Positions 1 through 8,203 of a stretch of 64,000 bases of DNA are shown piece after piece; the first letter of the stretch is position 1; the number at the start of each line of letters is the position of its first letter. The translations under genes and the position numbers were made by a program. Origin of the DNA: Streptomyces sp. DT2A-34 (GTDB taxonomy: Bacteria > Actinomycetota > Actinomycetes > Streptomycetales > Streptomycetaceae); assembly GCF_030499515.1 (NCBI RefSeq), contig NZ_JASTWJ010000002.1:1-64000 (forward strand), in the 5' to 3' direction. The notes beneath the pieces were generated by a model. That model saw only the letters and a program-made list of their open reading frames with translations, did not search any database and was not told the origin of the DNA.

Positions 1-59
1 TACGTATTGCTAAGGTTAAGAGCCTCTCATTGTCCGTTCTCTACAGCACCTGGGGGCGG

Positions 60-500
60 AGAGCCTGGCGGCTCTTAAGTTGGCCTGGCGGCCAACTGAC
101 GGGCCTGACGGCCCGTAAGGTGACGCGTCGTCATGCCTGGCGGCATGACTGTGTGTTGGCTGGGGTTGGCCCTGACGGGCCAACAGGAACAGACGAAGCG
201 GGGCCTGGCGGCCCCGCTGTCATGTGTCTGAATGTGTCATGCCTGGCGGCATGACAGTTGGGTGTTGGAATGGGGTGAGTTCCCTGCCCTGCCGGGCAGG
301 GATTGAGTGCGTGTCGGCGCCTGCGGCGCCGTGATGTCGTAAGGGTTTGTTAGACAGTTATCCGGTTCCCCTCCCCCCTTGGTGTGCCGGAGGCCTCGGC
401 CCTGACGGGCCGACAGAACCGTGTGAGGCGGGGCCTGGTGGCCCCGCGGCATTGCCTGCCAGCGTGTCCGGTTTCTTGTGGTGCCCCGCTGTCGCGGGGC
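60..500. repeat. Array of 12 perfect hairpins with a TGNC-type loop
   Basis: Twelve perfect inverted repeats lie in 440 bases: 60-75, 78-97, 99-116, 130-149, 165-184, 197-218, 235-256, 281-302, 315-331, 396-413, 428-447 and 483-500. Stems are 6-9 bp. Loops are TGGC (five), TGAC (three), TGCC, TGTC, TGGT and one three-base TGC. Nearly all close with C-loop-G. Stem sequences differ between units while the loop and closing pair are kept, so a structure rather than a sequence appears to be preserved. No convincing gene occupies 1-616. The array sits just upstream of the pPIWI-RE operon. Its function is unknown: it could be RNA structure, a protein-binding array or part of a replication or telomere-type region. 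Confidence 0.85.
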
Positions 501-616
501 CCATCTTGGTTGGTTTTCGGGGGCGTTGTCAGAGCGGGCGTGTAGGTTCCCGGAGTTGTTGGCCCGTCTGGAATGGCCCCGAATACCACTGGTGGGGCGT
601 GGAGGGGTGGTGAGCT

Positions 617-1774
617 GTGCCTGTAAGTCAACATGTTGCCGCTCGGAGGATCATTACCGCTGTTCTGCGGGCCGGTGCGGCGTGGATCAACCGGGTTGAG
701 GAGCCTCGGGCGTGGCGGGAGCTGTCGCGTATGCATGGGGTGCTCTTGTCGAGTCTGCCGGTGGGGGCCGGTCCTTCGACACCTGCCGAGATGATCGATT
801 TGCTGCCGGTGCGCCTGCGGGAGTGGGTGCCTTTGGCGTGGGACGAACTGCCTGCAGCGATGGGGGATTTGGTTGTCCTGGCGGACAACTGTGAGCTGAC
901 CGAGGAGGCTTTCGAGGCGGGGATGAACTATCTGGAGGCCCTGTATGGGGACGACGGGTACTTCGATCTCGGTGGGACGTGGCTTCCGGCGTGGGTTCGG
1001 CAGACGGCTGAGCAGACGGAGCGGGCTGCCTTTCGGCATATCCGTTCCGGCGGGCAGGCCGGCTATGTGGCGGCGCGGACGATGCTGACTGAGGTGGCGT
1101 TCGGCACGGAGCGGGCGTTGGTCGAGGAGTATTCGCGGCGTGGCGTGGCACGGATGGACGTGTATTGGCCTGTTCCCTCGGACCGAGTGTGGGTGGGGGC
1201 GTCGTCGTGGTTGTGGCCGTGTCCGCAGTGCCGGTATCCGATGGTGCTGCGGGGTGGGCAGTTGCGGTGTGAGTATCCGCCGCATCAGAGCCGGTTCGGT
1301 CTGGTCGCGGGCAGTGGCAAGCGGGGTGGGCCGCCCGAATTGACGGGTGGGCGGGGCCCGTTGGTGACGGCTGCGGAGCCGGCGGAGGGCGTGTTGTGCC
1401 TGGACTGGGGGGTGTGGCGGTACATCACCTGTCCGGGGCTGAGTGAGGTGGGCCTGATGCAGTGGCTGGAGAAGCAGGAGGGGGTGCGGGTCGAGCGCTG
1501 GGAGAACCTGGATGAGTGGGATATCGGCGTCTACCTGGCGGACGGGCACTCCTGGCGGGTGGACGTCAAGGACCATCAGGATCCGCAGACGATCATCGAC
1601 CGGCCGCCTGCCGGGGAGACGGTGGTCGTGCCCAACTACCGGCGTAGCCAGGTGAATCAGTTGCAGTCCGGGCTCGATGCGCTGCGGACTGCTGATGCGC
1701 GGCGCTACAGCGTGTTCACGGTCAGCCGTTTCAAGGCGGCCGTGACGAAGCGGCTGAAGGGGGTGGGTGCATGA
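617..1774 (+). CDS. pPIWI-RE-associated restriction-endonuclease-like protein
   Basis: A 385-aa protein, first gene of a three-gene operon. The C-terminal third has a PD-(D/E)XK-type strand motif, VDVKD, with Asp316 and Lys318, preceded by a polar beta-hairpin. This fits the restriction-endonuclease-fold protein that accompanies pPIWI-RE proteins. A CPxC pair near residue 201 followed by a further Cys suggests a small zinc ribbon. The N-terminal half is mostly helical, with several Trp/Pro-rich segments. The GTG start is preceded by GGAGG at 601-605. The end overlaps the next start by 4 nt (ATGA), so the genes are probably translationally coupled. Family assignment relies mainly on context (helicase and pPIWI-RE next door) plus the DVK motif. 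Cleavage activity is inferred. Confidence 0.75.
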   Translation: MPVSQHVAARRIITAVLRAGAAWINRVEEPRAWRELSRMHGVLLSSLPVGAGPSTPAEMIDLLPVRLREWVPLAWDELPAAMGDLVVLADNCELTEEAFEAGMNYLEALYGDDGYFDLGGTWLPAWVRQTAEQTERAAFRHIRSGGQAGYVAARTMLTEVAFGTERALVEEYSRRGVARMDVYWPVPSDRVWVGASSWLWPCPQCRYPMVLRGGQLRCEYPPHQSRFGLVAGSGKRGGPPELTGGRGPLVTAAEPAEGVLCLDWGVWRYITCPGLSEVGLMQWLEKQEGVRVERWENLDEWDIGVYLADGHSWRVDVKDHQDPQTIIDRPPAGETVVVPNYRRSQVNQLQSGLDALRTADARRYSVFTVSRFKAAVTKRLKGVGA

Positions 1775-4700
1775 CGTCGTCGAAGAACGCGAGGTACTCG
1801 GTCAGCGTGCCGCTGACGCTGCGGGCGGCGGTTCTGCTGGCCGCGCGGGTGTTCCCCAACCGGGCGCCGCAGGAGCAGGCCACGTGGCGGCGTGTGGTGG
1901 ATCTTGCTGATGCGCACTTCCTGGCCACGGGGCAGATGCATCTGTGGGACGGCTGGCCCGATCTTGCTCTGCCCGATCAGGTGCGGATCACGCGGATGCT
2001 GCGGCAGCGGCCGGCGGTACTGGCTTCCCATTCGGTGTTTGTCACGGAGACAGCGGCGGTCCTGGAGGGCGGTGAGGCGGTCGAGTTCGCCCCGGCCGAC
2101 GGGGAGGAGCAGGTGCTGATCCTGCCCGCCGGCGACGAGGAAGCCCTCATCGATGCCTTGCTGGACGAACTCGAGGACAACGCGGCCAAGGGGCAGTCCC
2201 AGCCCAGGCCTGCACCGCCCGGCTCCTACGTCAGCGACTTGCGGATCAGGGATCCGCTCAGCCCGTCGGGCCGGGTGGTGGACGTCTTCTACGACCTCGA
2301 CTACCAAGGTTCCCCTGCTCCCAGCGTGGTGCAGGAGCTGGGTGAGGCCCCGGTCGCGGACGAGGTGGTGATCCCCTTCGCCGACCTGGACGAGATCGCG
2401 GGCCGGCTCGATACCCTGCGCGGGCAGGACTACCGGCGCAAGGCGGTCGCGGACATCCAGCAGCACGCCCGCAGCCGCGACGGCACGGACGTGGGCAAGT
2501 TCCTGAGCGTTGAGGCCGGGCCGCTGCGGGTCTTCCACGCCCCCACCGGCATGGGCAAGAACGTCCTGAGTGAACTCGTCGCGGTGTGGTGCGCCCGGCA
2601 GGGCCGGGTGATCTCGCTGGTCGTTCCGCAGAGCGCGCAGGTCCTGGCCACGGTGTACCGGCTGGAGCAGGACCTGGCCGCCTTGGAGATCTCCGCACAG
2701 GTCACGCCGGTCGTCTCCCCCGCCTCCATGATGGAGCTGGCCGAGCAGACGGCCGGCAACCCGCAGGACGACGCGGACTTCAGGACCTGGGTGTACCGGG
2801 AGATGTCCTACAGCTGCCCCCTGACCGGGCACGCCACCACCTCTTCCGAAGCGGTGGATGCCTGGACGCCGGGCCAGGAGCCGTGCGACCAGCTCAAGCC
2901 CAACGGGGCCAAAGCAGACAAGACCCTGGCCTGCCCGTGGCGCGGCGGATGCGGGAAGTTCCGCCACCACCGGGCCGCAGCTTCGGCGGACATCCTCGTC
3001 ACCAACCATGCGAACTTCCTCACCGGGCACATCCACGCGCCGGTGGCGGGCCGACCCACCCCGGGGCGGCGCATGACCACCGAGCAACTCCTACTGCACC
3101 GCAGCCACCTGGTCATCATCGACGAGGCCGATGCACTGCAGGCGCAGGCCTTCGACCGGGCGGCCCGTCAGGTACTGCTGGCCCAGGACGGGGCGGAGCA
3201 CACCCCGGTACGCGATCTCGACAGCCAGTTCCGGCGCCACTGCCACCGGCTGCCGATGAGCCTCGAACAGCACTTGCGGCCGCTGATCAACCATCTGATG
3301 TGGCTGGCCGAGTCCTACGTGTCCCACCTCGTCGGCGGTGTCATCCAGCCCGACCGGGAACGGCGCAACATGGTCGTCCCGCGGCGCTGGGACGCCATGT
3401 TCGCCTCCCGGATCTTCCACCTGGAGGCGGGTGAACGGCCCACCGCGCAGCAGATGCAGGCGGTCAACCAGCTCTACAAGCGGGAGGGCCCGCTGGAGTT
3501 CGCCGATGAGATCGAGGGGCTGACCGAGTTGAGGGAGCTGCTGTCCTCGGTCACGGACCTGGCCGGCGGGCTGGACCGGCTCACCCACGCCACCTTGCAG
3601 CGCATCGGGGAAGCTTTCGCGGGGATCACCGGTGAGACAGGCGACAAGCGGCTGTCCTCCCTGGCACTGCTCGCGGCCCGGCGTGCGTATCTGGAGGAGA
3701 TGGCCAGCATCCTGCACCGCATCGTCGGGGTCGCGGCGCCGCTGCAGGGAGCGGGGATCTCCGCCGGCAACAGCCTGGTGGACGCGCTGGCTTCGCACGT
3801 GCCGTGGCGGGCCGCTCCCTACGGCCCTTTGGGGCGGGCGCTGTTCGCGTTCTCCGAGACGTTCGACCCGGCCGACCGGCATCAGACGGCGCTGCGGCTG
3901 AAGTCCTATGTCGGGGATCCGCACACCCACCTGGCCTACCTGGGCGAGATGACCGCGCTCGCCCATACCGGCACCCGCCGAGCGGTGATCGGGATGTCCG
4001 CAACGGCGTTCATGCCGTACGCGCCGCGTCATCACCTCCTGCCGGAGCCGACCTGGTACGTGCCGGACGACGTCAACGGAAGCCTCACCGTCGAGCTGCA
4101 GGCCGGCCAGGACGACGGCGCGGGCATCGTGGTGTCCGGCACCGAGGGGGTCAGCCGGGAGCGCGCCTACACGGCCATGGGGCGCAGCGTCGGCAAGGAC
4201 CTTCCCGCACAGCTCGACACAGTGACCGCCAATCCAGCCACCGCACACCGCGCGTATGCGCTGCTCGCGCCGACCGCCTACAACGCCGGCCCGGCTCTCG
4301 CCCGCGGCATGATCGACGCAGGGGTCGCGGCATCCGAGATCTGCGTAGCGGTGCACCCGCAGAAGATGGCTGCGCTGGAGCGGATGCCGCCCGGCTGGGT
4401 GCCCATCTCCAGCAACCGGCTCGAGCAGTTCCCCCACGCCGTGGGCCACGGCCGGTGCCGGTACCTGATCGCCCCCATGGCACGGGTCGAGCGCGGCCTG
4501 AACATCGTCGACCATGACGGGCGCTCCCTGCTGCATGTGGCCTGCCTGGTCAACCGGCCCATCCCGGTGATGGAAGACCCCCCGGTGCTGCTGTCCCTGG
4601 TCAACTCCCTCGCCTACCGCCGACGGCGGCCCGGCCCGAATCCTGCGGCAGAGCTGGAGCGGCTGCGGATTGCGGCGGGCCAGATCTTCGACGACATCCG

Positions 4701-5040
4701 CAGCGGCCAGGGCTACTTCAAGTCGCTGGGCGAGGACGTCAAACTCGCCGTCGTCGCGGAGATCCTGACCCGGCTGATCCAGCTGGGCGGGCGCACCCGC
4801 CGCGGCGGCGACCACGGGCGGCTGCGGCTGCTGGACGCCGCCTTCACCCGCACCGCCGCCGACTCCACCCTGCCCGCCCTGTTGAAGCAGCTGCGCGGGA
4901 AATGGCAGGACGAGGGCCACATGCCGCTGATCGACGCCGTCTACGGCACCACCATGACCGACGCCCTGCTGGGGCTGGCGGAGCACTCCCCCACCGGATA
5001 CGGACACGAGATCGAGGACGAGGAGTTGGGCGAATGGTGA
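1771..5040 (+). CDS. DinG/XPD-type helicase of the pPIWI-RE operon
   Basis: A 1089-aa superfamily 2 helicase. Walker A (APTGMGKN) lies near residues 257-264 and the DEAD box (IIDEAD) near 450. Between them are four cysteines, C349, C372, C388 and C394, spaced as in the Fe-S domain of XPD/DinG helicases and followed by a TNH motif. The C-terminal half has a motif V/VI-like region (ARVERGLNIVD) and a GGRTRRGG segment. DinG-type helicases are the standard partner of pPIWI-RE proteins and are expected to unwind duplex or RNA-DNA hybrid. The gene overlaps its upstream neighbour by 4 nt and its downstream neighbour by 7 nt. It is longer than ordinary DinG (about 700 aa), with an N-terminal extension of about 230 residues of unknown role. 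Confidence 0.85.
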   Translation: MTSSKNARYSVSVPLTLRAAVLLAARVFPNRAPQEQATWRRVVDLADAHFLATGQMHLWDGWPDLALPDQVRITRMLRQRPAVLASHSVFVTETAAVLEGGEAVEFAPADGEEQVLILPAGDEEALIDALLDELEDNAAKGQSQPRPAPPGSYVSDLRIRDPLSPSGRVVDVFYDLDYQGSPAPSVVQELGEAPVADEVVIPFADLDEIAGRLDTLRGQDYRRKAVADIQQHARSRDGTDVGKFLSVEAGPLRVFHAPTGMGKNVLSELVAVWCARQGRVISLVVPQSAQVLATVYRLEQDLAALEISAQVTPVVSPASMMELAEQTAGNPQDDADFRTWVYREMSYSCPLTGHATTSSEAVDAWTPGQEPCDQLKPNGAKADKTLACPWRGGCGKFRHHRAAASADILVTNHANFLTGHIHAPVAGRPTPGRRMTTEQLLLHRSHLVIIDEADALQAQAFDRAARQVLLAQDGAEHTPVRDLDSQFRRHCHRLPMSLEQHLRPLINHLMWLAESYVSHLVGGVIQPDRERRNMVVPRRWDAMFASRIFHLEAGERPTAQQMQAVNQLYKREGPLEFADEIEGLTELRELLSSVTDLAGGLDRLTHATLQRIGEAFAGITGETGDKRLSSLALLAARRAYLEEMASILHRIVGVAAPLQGAGISAGNSLVDALASHVPWRAAPYGPLGRALFAFSETFDPADRHQTALRLKSYVGDPHTHLAYLGEMTALAHTGTRRAVIGMSATAFMPYAPRHHLLPEPTWYVPDDVNGSLTVELQAGQDDGAGIVVSGTEGVSRERAYTAMGRSVGKDLPAQLDTVTANPATAHRAYALLAPTAYNAGPALARGMIDAGVAASEICVAVHPQKMAALERMPPGWVPISSNRLEQFPHAVGHGRCRYLIAPMARVERGLNIVDHDGRSLLHVACLVNRPIPVMEDPPVLLSLVNSLAYRRRRPGPNPAAELERLRIAAGQIFDDIRSGQGYFKSLGEDVKLAVVAEILTRLIQLGGRTRRGGDHGRLRLLDAAFTRTAADSTLPALLKQLRGKWQDEGHMPLIDAVYGTTMTDALLGLAEHSPTGYGHEIEDEELGEW

Positions 5041-7658
5041 GTGACGACCGCGGCCGCCTGTTCACTCTGTCTTTCCCGCTGGATGACCGGCTGCTGGGCA
5101 CGGTGCACGTCTATCCGCAGGGCGAGGCGTTCGCGCCGGCCTGGCGGCGGCTGCCCAGGCCGCGGGGCAAGGACGCCGTGCAGCCGATCGCGTCCCTGCA
5201 GACGGCGGCGCGCGCCGTGACCGGTGAGCGGCTGGTGTTCACCAACCCCGACCGGCCCGCCAGGACCGGCCGCTGGGCCGGGCGGAGTGTGATCGTCACG
5301 CCCGGGCCGCTGGACGAGGTAGTGGTGCGCACCCTGATGCGGGAGTGGGAGACGCGGCTGGACGGGCATGACAGCCGTAATACCCTCGCCGCCCTGCTGC
5401 GGCTGGACGACGACGGGCCCCAGCCGCTCAGTTCGCTGCTGCACCGCGACGCCATGGGGCGGATCACCGGTCCCCGCTGGGCGTTTCGGGTGGCCGGGTG
5501 GCGGCTGGCGGGCATGCTGGCCGCCCAGCCTCTCCCCCTCGACGAGTCGCTGCCTGCGCTGCGGTTCCACCTCGACAGTGAGGGTGACCTGCTGGCGTGG
5601 CAGGCCCCGCTGGTCCACGAGCGGACGTGGATCGACGAGGAGAGCGGCAAGCGCCGGCGCATTGCCGGCTACGCCATGGAACGCATCCATATCGAGGTCG
5701 AGGCCGTCCCGGGCGGAAAGACGCTGATCGCGCATCTGTCGGCGCGGATCTCGCGCGTCGCCACCCACTACAAGGGCATCCGCAACGTGCTGCTGCGCCA
5801 TCCCGTCAACCCGGACATCATCCTCAAGGCCCCGATCACCGCCCGGTGGGAGAAGGGCCCGGACGGGTTCATGCAGCCCAAGGAGGTCCGCTACCGCGGG
5901 GCGACGGCGCAGATCGTCGAGGCCTGCGGCGTCGGCCGGCTGCCCCAGCCGCCCCTGACGGGGCTGGACGAACTGACCGAGGTGCGCGGGGTGCACCGCA
6001 CGGGCAAGCACCCGATCGACAAGGGTGCCGGGGCGATGTTCCACGCCCGGCTCGAGGAACACGCCGCACGCGTCCTTGGCCAGGAGCCCGTCGTCTACAC
6101 CGGCACCCCTATCAAGATCAGCAAGCCGGGCGGGAGCCTGCCGCCCTACGTGCCGGCCGGCAAGATGGCCGCCGCCATGGCCACCGCCCGCCTCGATACG
6201 GTGCGCACCGTCGTGCTGTACGAGTCGGCCGAGTGGCACACGCGGGTGATGGGGCAGCTGGCCCGCGACTACGCGCGGCCCGAACTTGCCGATCTGCCCG
6301 ACGAGCAGCCGGTGGTCCTGGCGCCCGGCTACGAGCTCGTGACGGTGCGGCTGCCCGAACTGGTGCGCCACGGCAGCCACGACCGCAGCCTGATCCTGAA
6401 CAGCCTGCCCTGGTTCAAGCCCGGTGCCGGGCGGGCGCTGGTCACCGCCCTGTGCGAGACCCGCTACCCCAGCGAGCAGGAGAAGGAGGCGGGGGTGACG
6501 GATGCCAAGCACGCGCTCAAAGGGCTCTTCGCCGAGCGCGGCATCCCCTCGCAGTTCATCACCATGGACTCCGATCCCGGCGATCCCTACCGGCTGAACA
6601 CGCCCGAGAAGGTCGCGCGGTCCAGGGCTCTCAAAGCGGGTCTGCCGGAGCCGGACGTCGCCTACAAGGACGACCACGCGGTGCAGATCGGACTCGGCAG
6701 CCTGCACTCCGACTCCGGCATCATCGACAACCGCCTGGCCGCCACCGCCTTCCACCGCAATGCCAAGGACACTGTCCTGGACCGGGAGGCCGTGGCGGTG
6801 GGGCTGTGGACCCGCTACCACCGTTTCGATGACCGTCCCGGCCGCCCGCGCAAGCCGGCCGTGCTGGCCATCACGCTGGTCGCCATGCGCATCCCGCTCG
6901 GCGAAGACGCCTACTGGCCCACCCTCATGTACAGCGACCGGGGCTGGCTCCCCCTGGCCCAGGCCCGGGCCCTGCACCATGCCGGTCCCATCGGCAAAAG
7001 AGGACATCACCTGCGGGACGACCACGGCGGCCCGGACAACGTGCGCACCTATGTGGACGGGGCCCTGGCCGCGCTCAGGAACCAGTTCCCGATCATCGTG
7101 TTCGCCGAGGAACGTGAGCGGATCTGGCCCGGACTGTGCAACGACCGGCTCGGGGACGGCGCTGTTCCCGGGCAAAGCCTGATCGCCCAGGGGTGGGATG
7201 TGGCAGTCGTGCGGGTCGGTAACGGGCAGGGCACACCCCAGCCGTCACGGCGTACCGGCGGCGGGGGCAAGCTGCCGGCCAACCCACTGCAGCCGGTCAT
7301 GCCGGAGAAGATCCTCTACCGTCACAATCAGGGGGCCGTGGTGTCCTGGCTGTTTTCCGGGCAGTCCCGCCAGCACGCCGGCGGCCAGCGCACCGGCACC
7401 CAGTACACGCGCCGCACCCTGCCCGGCGGTCAACTGGCCCAAATGGGCGCCCCGTTCCATGCCATGACCCGCACCGAATACGTCATCGCCCACCCCGGCG
7501 GCTGGCGCGAGGAACAGCTGGCAGGCCTTGCCGCACGGACCTCGGAACAGGCCGCCATGTGGGACGGGCGCACCAACCTGCCTGCGCCCCTGCACCTCGC
7601 CAAGAGCGCTGATGAAAAGCATCCCGGCTTCGTCGACCAGGAAGGGCTCAGCGAGTAG
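5034..7658 (+). CDS. pPIWI-RE family protein (prokaryotic PIWI-related)
   Basis: An 874-aa protein starting at MVSDDRGRL. The ATG overlaps the helicase stop by 7 nt and is preceded by GAGGAG. Size, position and operon match the pPIWI-RE family, the PIWI-related family named for conserved Arg and Glu residues and predicted to act with a DinG helicase and an endonuclease against invading nucleic acid. Recognisable blocks are LNSLPWFKPGAGRALV (about residue 451), FITMDSDPGDPYRLN (about 508), VLAITLVAMRIPLG (about 610), YVDGALAALRNQFPIIVF and RIWPGLCND (about 672-705), and a C-terminal LPANPLQPVMPEKILYRH. I cannot assign catalytic residues of the RNase H-like fold with certainty. Known from the family: three-gene operon. 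Inferred: guide-directed recognition. Confidence 0.85.
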   Translation: MVSDDRGRLFTLSFPLDDRLLGTVHVYPQGEAFAPAWRRLPRPRGKDAVQPIASLQTAARAVTGERLVFTNPDRPARTGRWAGRSVIVTPGPLDEVVVRTLMREWETRLDGHDSRNTLAALLRLDDDGPQPLSSLLHRDAMGRITGPRWAFRVAGWRLAGMLAAQPLPLDESLPALRFHLDSEGDLLAWQAPLVHERTWIDEESGKRRRIAGYAMERIHIEVEAVPGGKTLIAHLSARISRVATHYKGIRNVLLRHPVNPDIILKAPITARWEKGPDGFMQPKEVRYRGATAQIVEACGVGRLPQPPLTGLDELTEVRGVHRTGKHPIDKGAGAMFHARLEEHAARVLGQEPVVYTGTPIKISKPGGSLPPYVPAGKMAAAMATARLDTVRTVVLYESAEWHTRVMGQLARDYARPELADLPDEQPVVLAPGYELVTVRLPELVRHGSHDRSLILNSLPWFKPGAGRALVTALCETRYPSEQEKEAGVTDAKHALKGLFAERGIPSQFITMDSDPGDPYRLNTPEKVARSRALKAGLPEPDVAYKDDHAVQIGLGSLHSDSGIIDNRLAATAFHRNAKDTVLDREAVAVGLWTRYHRFDDRPGRPRKPAVLAITLVAMRIPLGEDAYWPTLMYSDRGWLPLAQARALHHAGPIGKRGHHLRDDHGGPDNVRTYVDGALAALRNQFPIIVFAEERERIWPGLCNDRLGDGAVPGQSLIAQGWDVAVVRVGNGQGTPQPSRRTGGGGKLPANPLQPVMPEKILYRHNQGAVVSWLFSGQSRQHAGGQRTGTQYTRRTLPGGQLAQMGAPFHAMTRTEYVIAHPGGWREEQLAGLAARTSEQAAMWDGRTNLPAPLHLAKSADEKHPGFVDQEGLSE

Positions 7659-7829
7659 GTACGGTGACGGCGGGCACGGCGGCTTCAGGCCCGGTGTCGG
7701 CGCGGCCAATGGGCTGTGGGCTGCTGTCGTGCCCACCCGGGGGCTCAGGGTGGCGGGGCCGGTGCGCTGTGCCGCTCCCCCTCACCTGCCACGATCCGAA
7801 CAGACCGTCCAACTGGAGCGTGCGGCTGG

Positions 7830-8109
7830 TTACTTGGAGTACGTCTGTTTCCAGCGTGCTCGGTGGCGGGCTTCTCCCTGTCCGCGTCCGTTGACTTCGG
7901 CCAGAGACAGCAACGGTGTCCCGTTGTTCCACAGACCAAAGAAGTCACGGTGCAGGGTGAGGATGCAGTTCTCGACCGCGAACGCCTCGGCCTGAGGGCT
8001 GAAGCGTGTGGTGGCGACGAAGATGGCCACATCCGCAGCGAAATGCACCTTCGCGCCCAGCAGATCACGCACTTCGCGACTGGCGATCGTCCGATGCGGT
8101 GCATACCGC
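7830..8109 (-). pseudogene. 3' part (exon 2) of intron-split Mrr-like restriction endonuclease
   Basis: Minus-strand frame starting RYAPHRTIASREVRDLL and ending at a TAA at 7830-7832. It contains VATTRFSPQAEAFAV and LWNNGTPL, the usual C-terminal half of Mrr-type restriction endonucleases. It is separated from its 5' part (11890-12308) by a group II intron. Joining 11890 to 8109 gives an open frame of 699 nt (232 aa plus stop) and restores a QCK catalytic motif followed by RYAPH. The intron lies on the same strand, so splicing could in principle yield a functional mRNA, but an insertion sequence within the intron makes that uncertain. It is convergent with the pPIWI-RE operon. Confidence 0.8.
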
Positions 8110-8169
8110 GTGGAGTAGGCCGCCGGCGAGGTGCCCGTGGTGCGGGTCCTTTTCCGTCGGCCCCTCCCC

Positions 8170-8203
8170 GAACGGGACAGGTCACTTTCGCAACATCCCG
8201 CTC
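8170..8203 (-). ncRNA. Group II intron domain V
   Basis: On the minus strand this 34-nt segment begins GAGCGGGATG and ends CCCGTTC, with a GAAA tetraloop, as expected for the catalytic domain V hairpin. It is followed by a domain VI-like hairpin that ends near 8110. The maturase stop codon (8182) falls inside domain V. Confidence 0.8.

Noticed and set aside
60..500. Hairpin array as a classical Streptomyces telomere or a CRISPR array
   Set aside because: Loops are TGNC, not the GCA-type of typical telomere palindromes; units have different stems and uneven spacing, so they are not CRISPR repeats. A non-classical telomere cannot be excluded.
350..1576. Long minus-strand open frame opposite the first pPIWI-RE operon gene
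   Set aside because: Arg/Pro/His-rich composition typical of antisense frames in high-GC DNA; the plus-strand gene has motifs, a ribosome binding site and coupling.
4941..7175. 744-aa minus-strand open frame opposite the pPIWI-RE gene
   Set aside because: No motif, biased composition, and fully antisense to a recognised gene.
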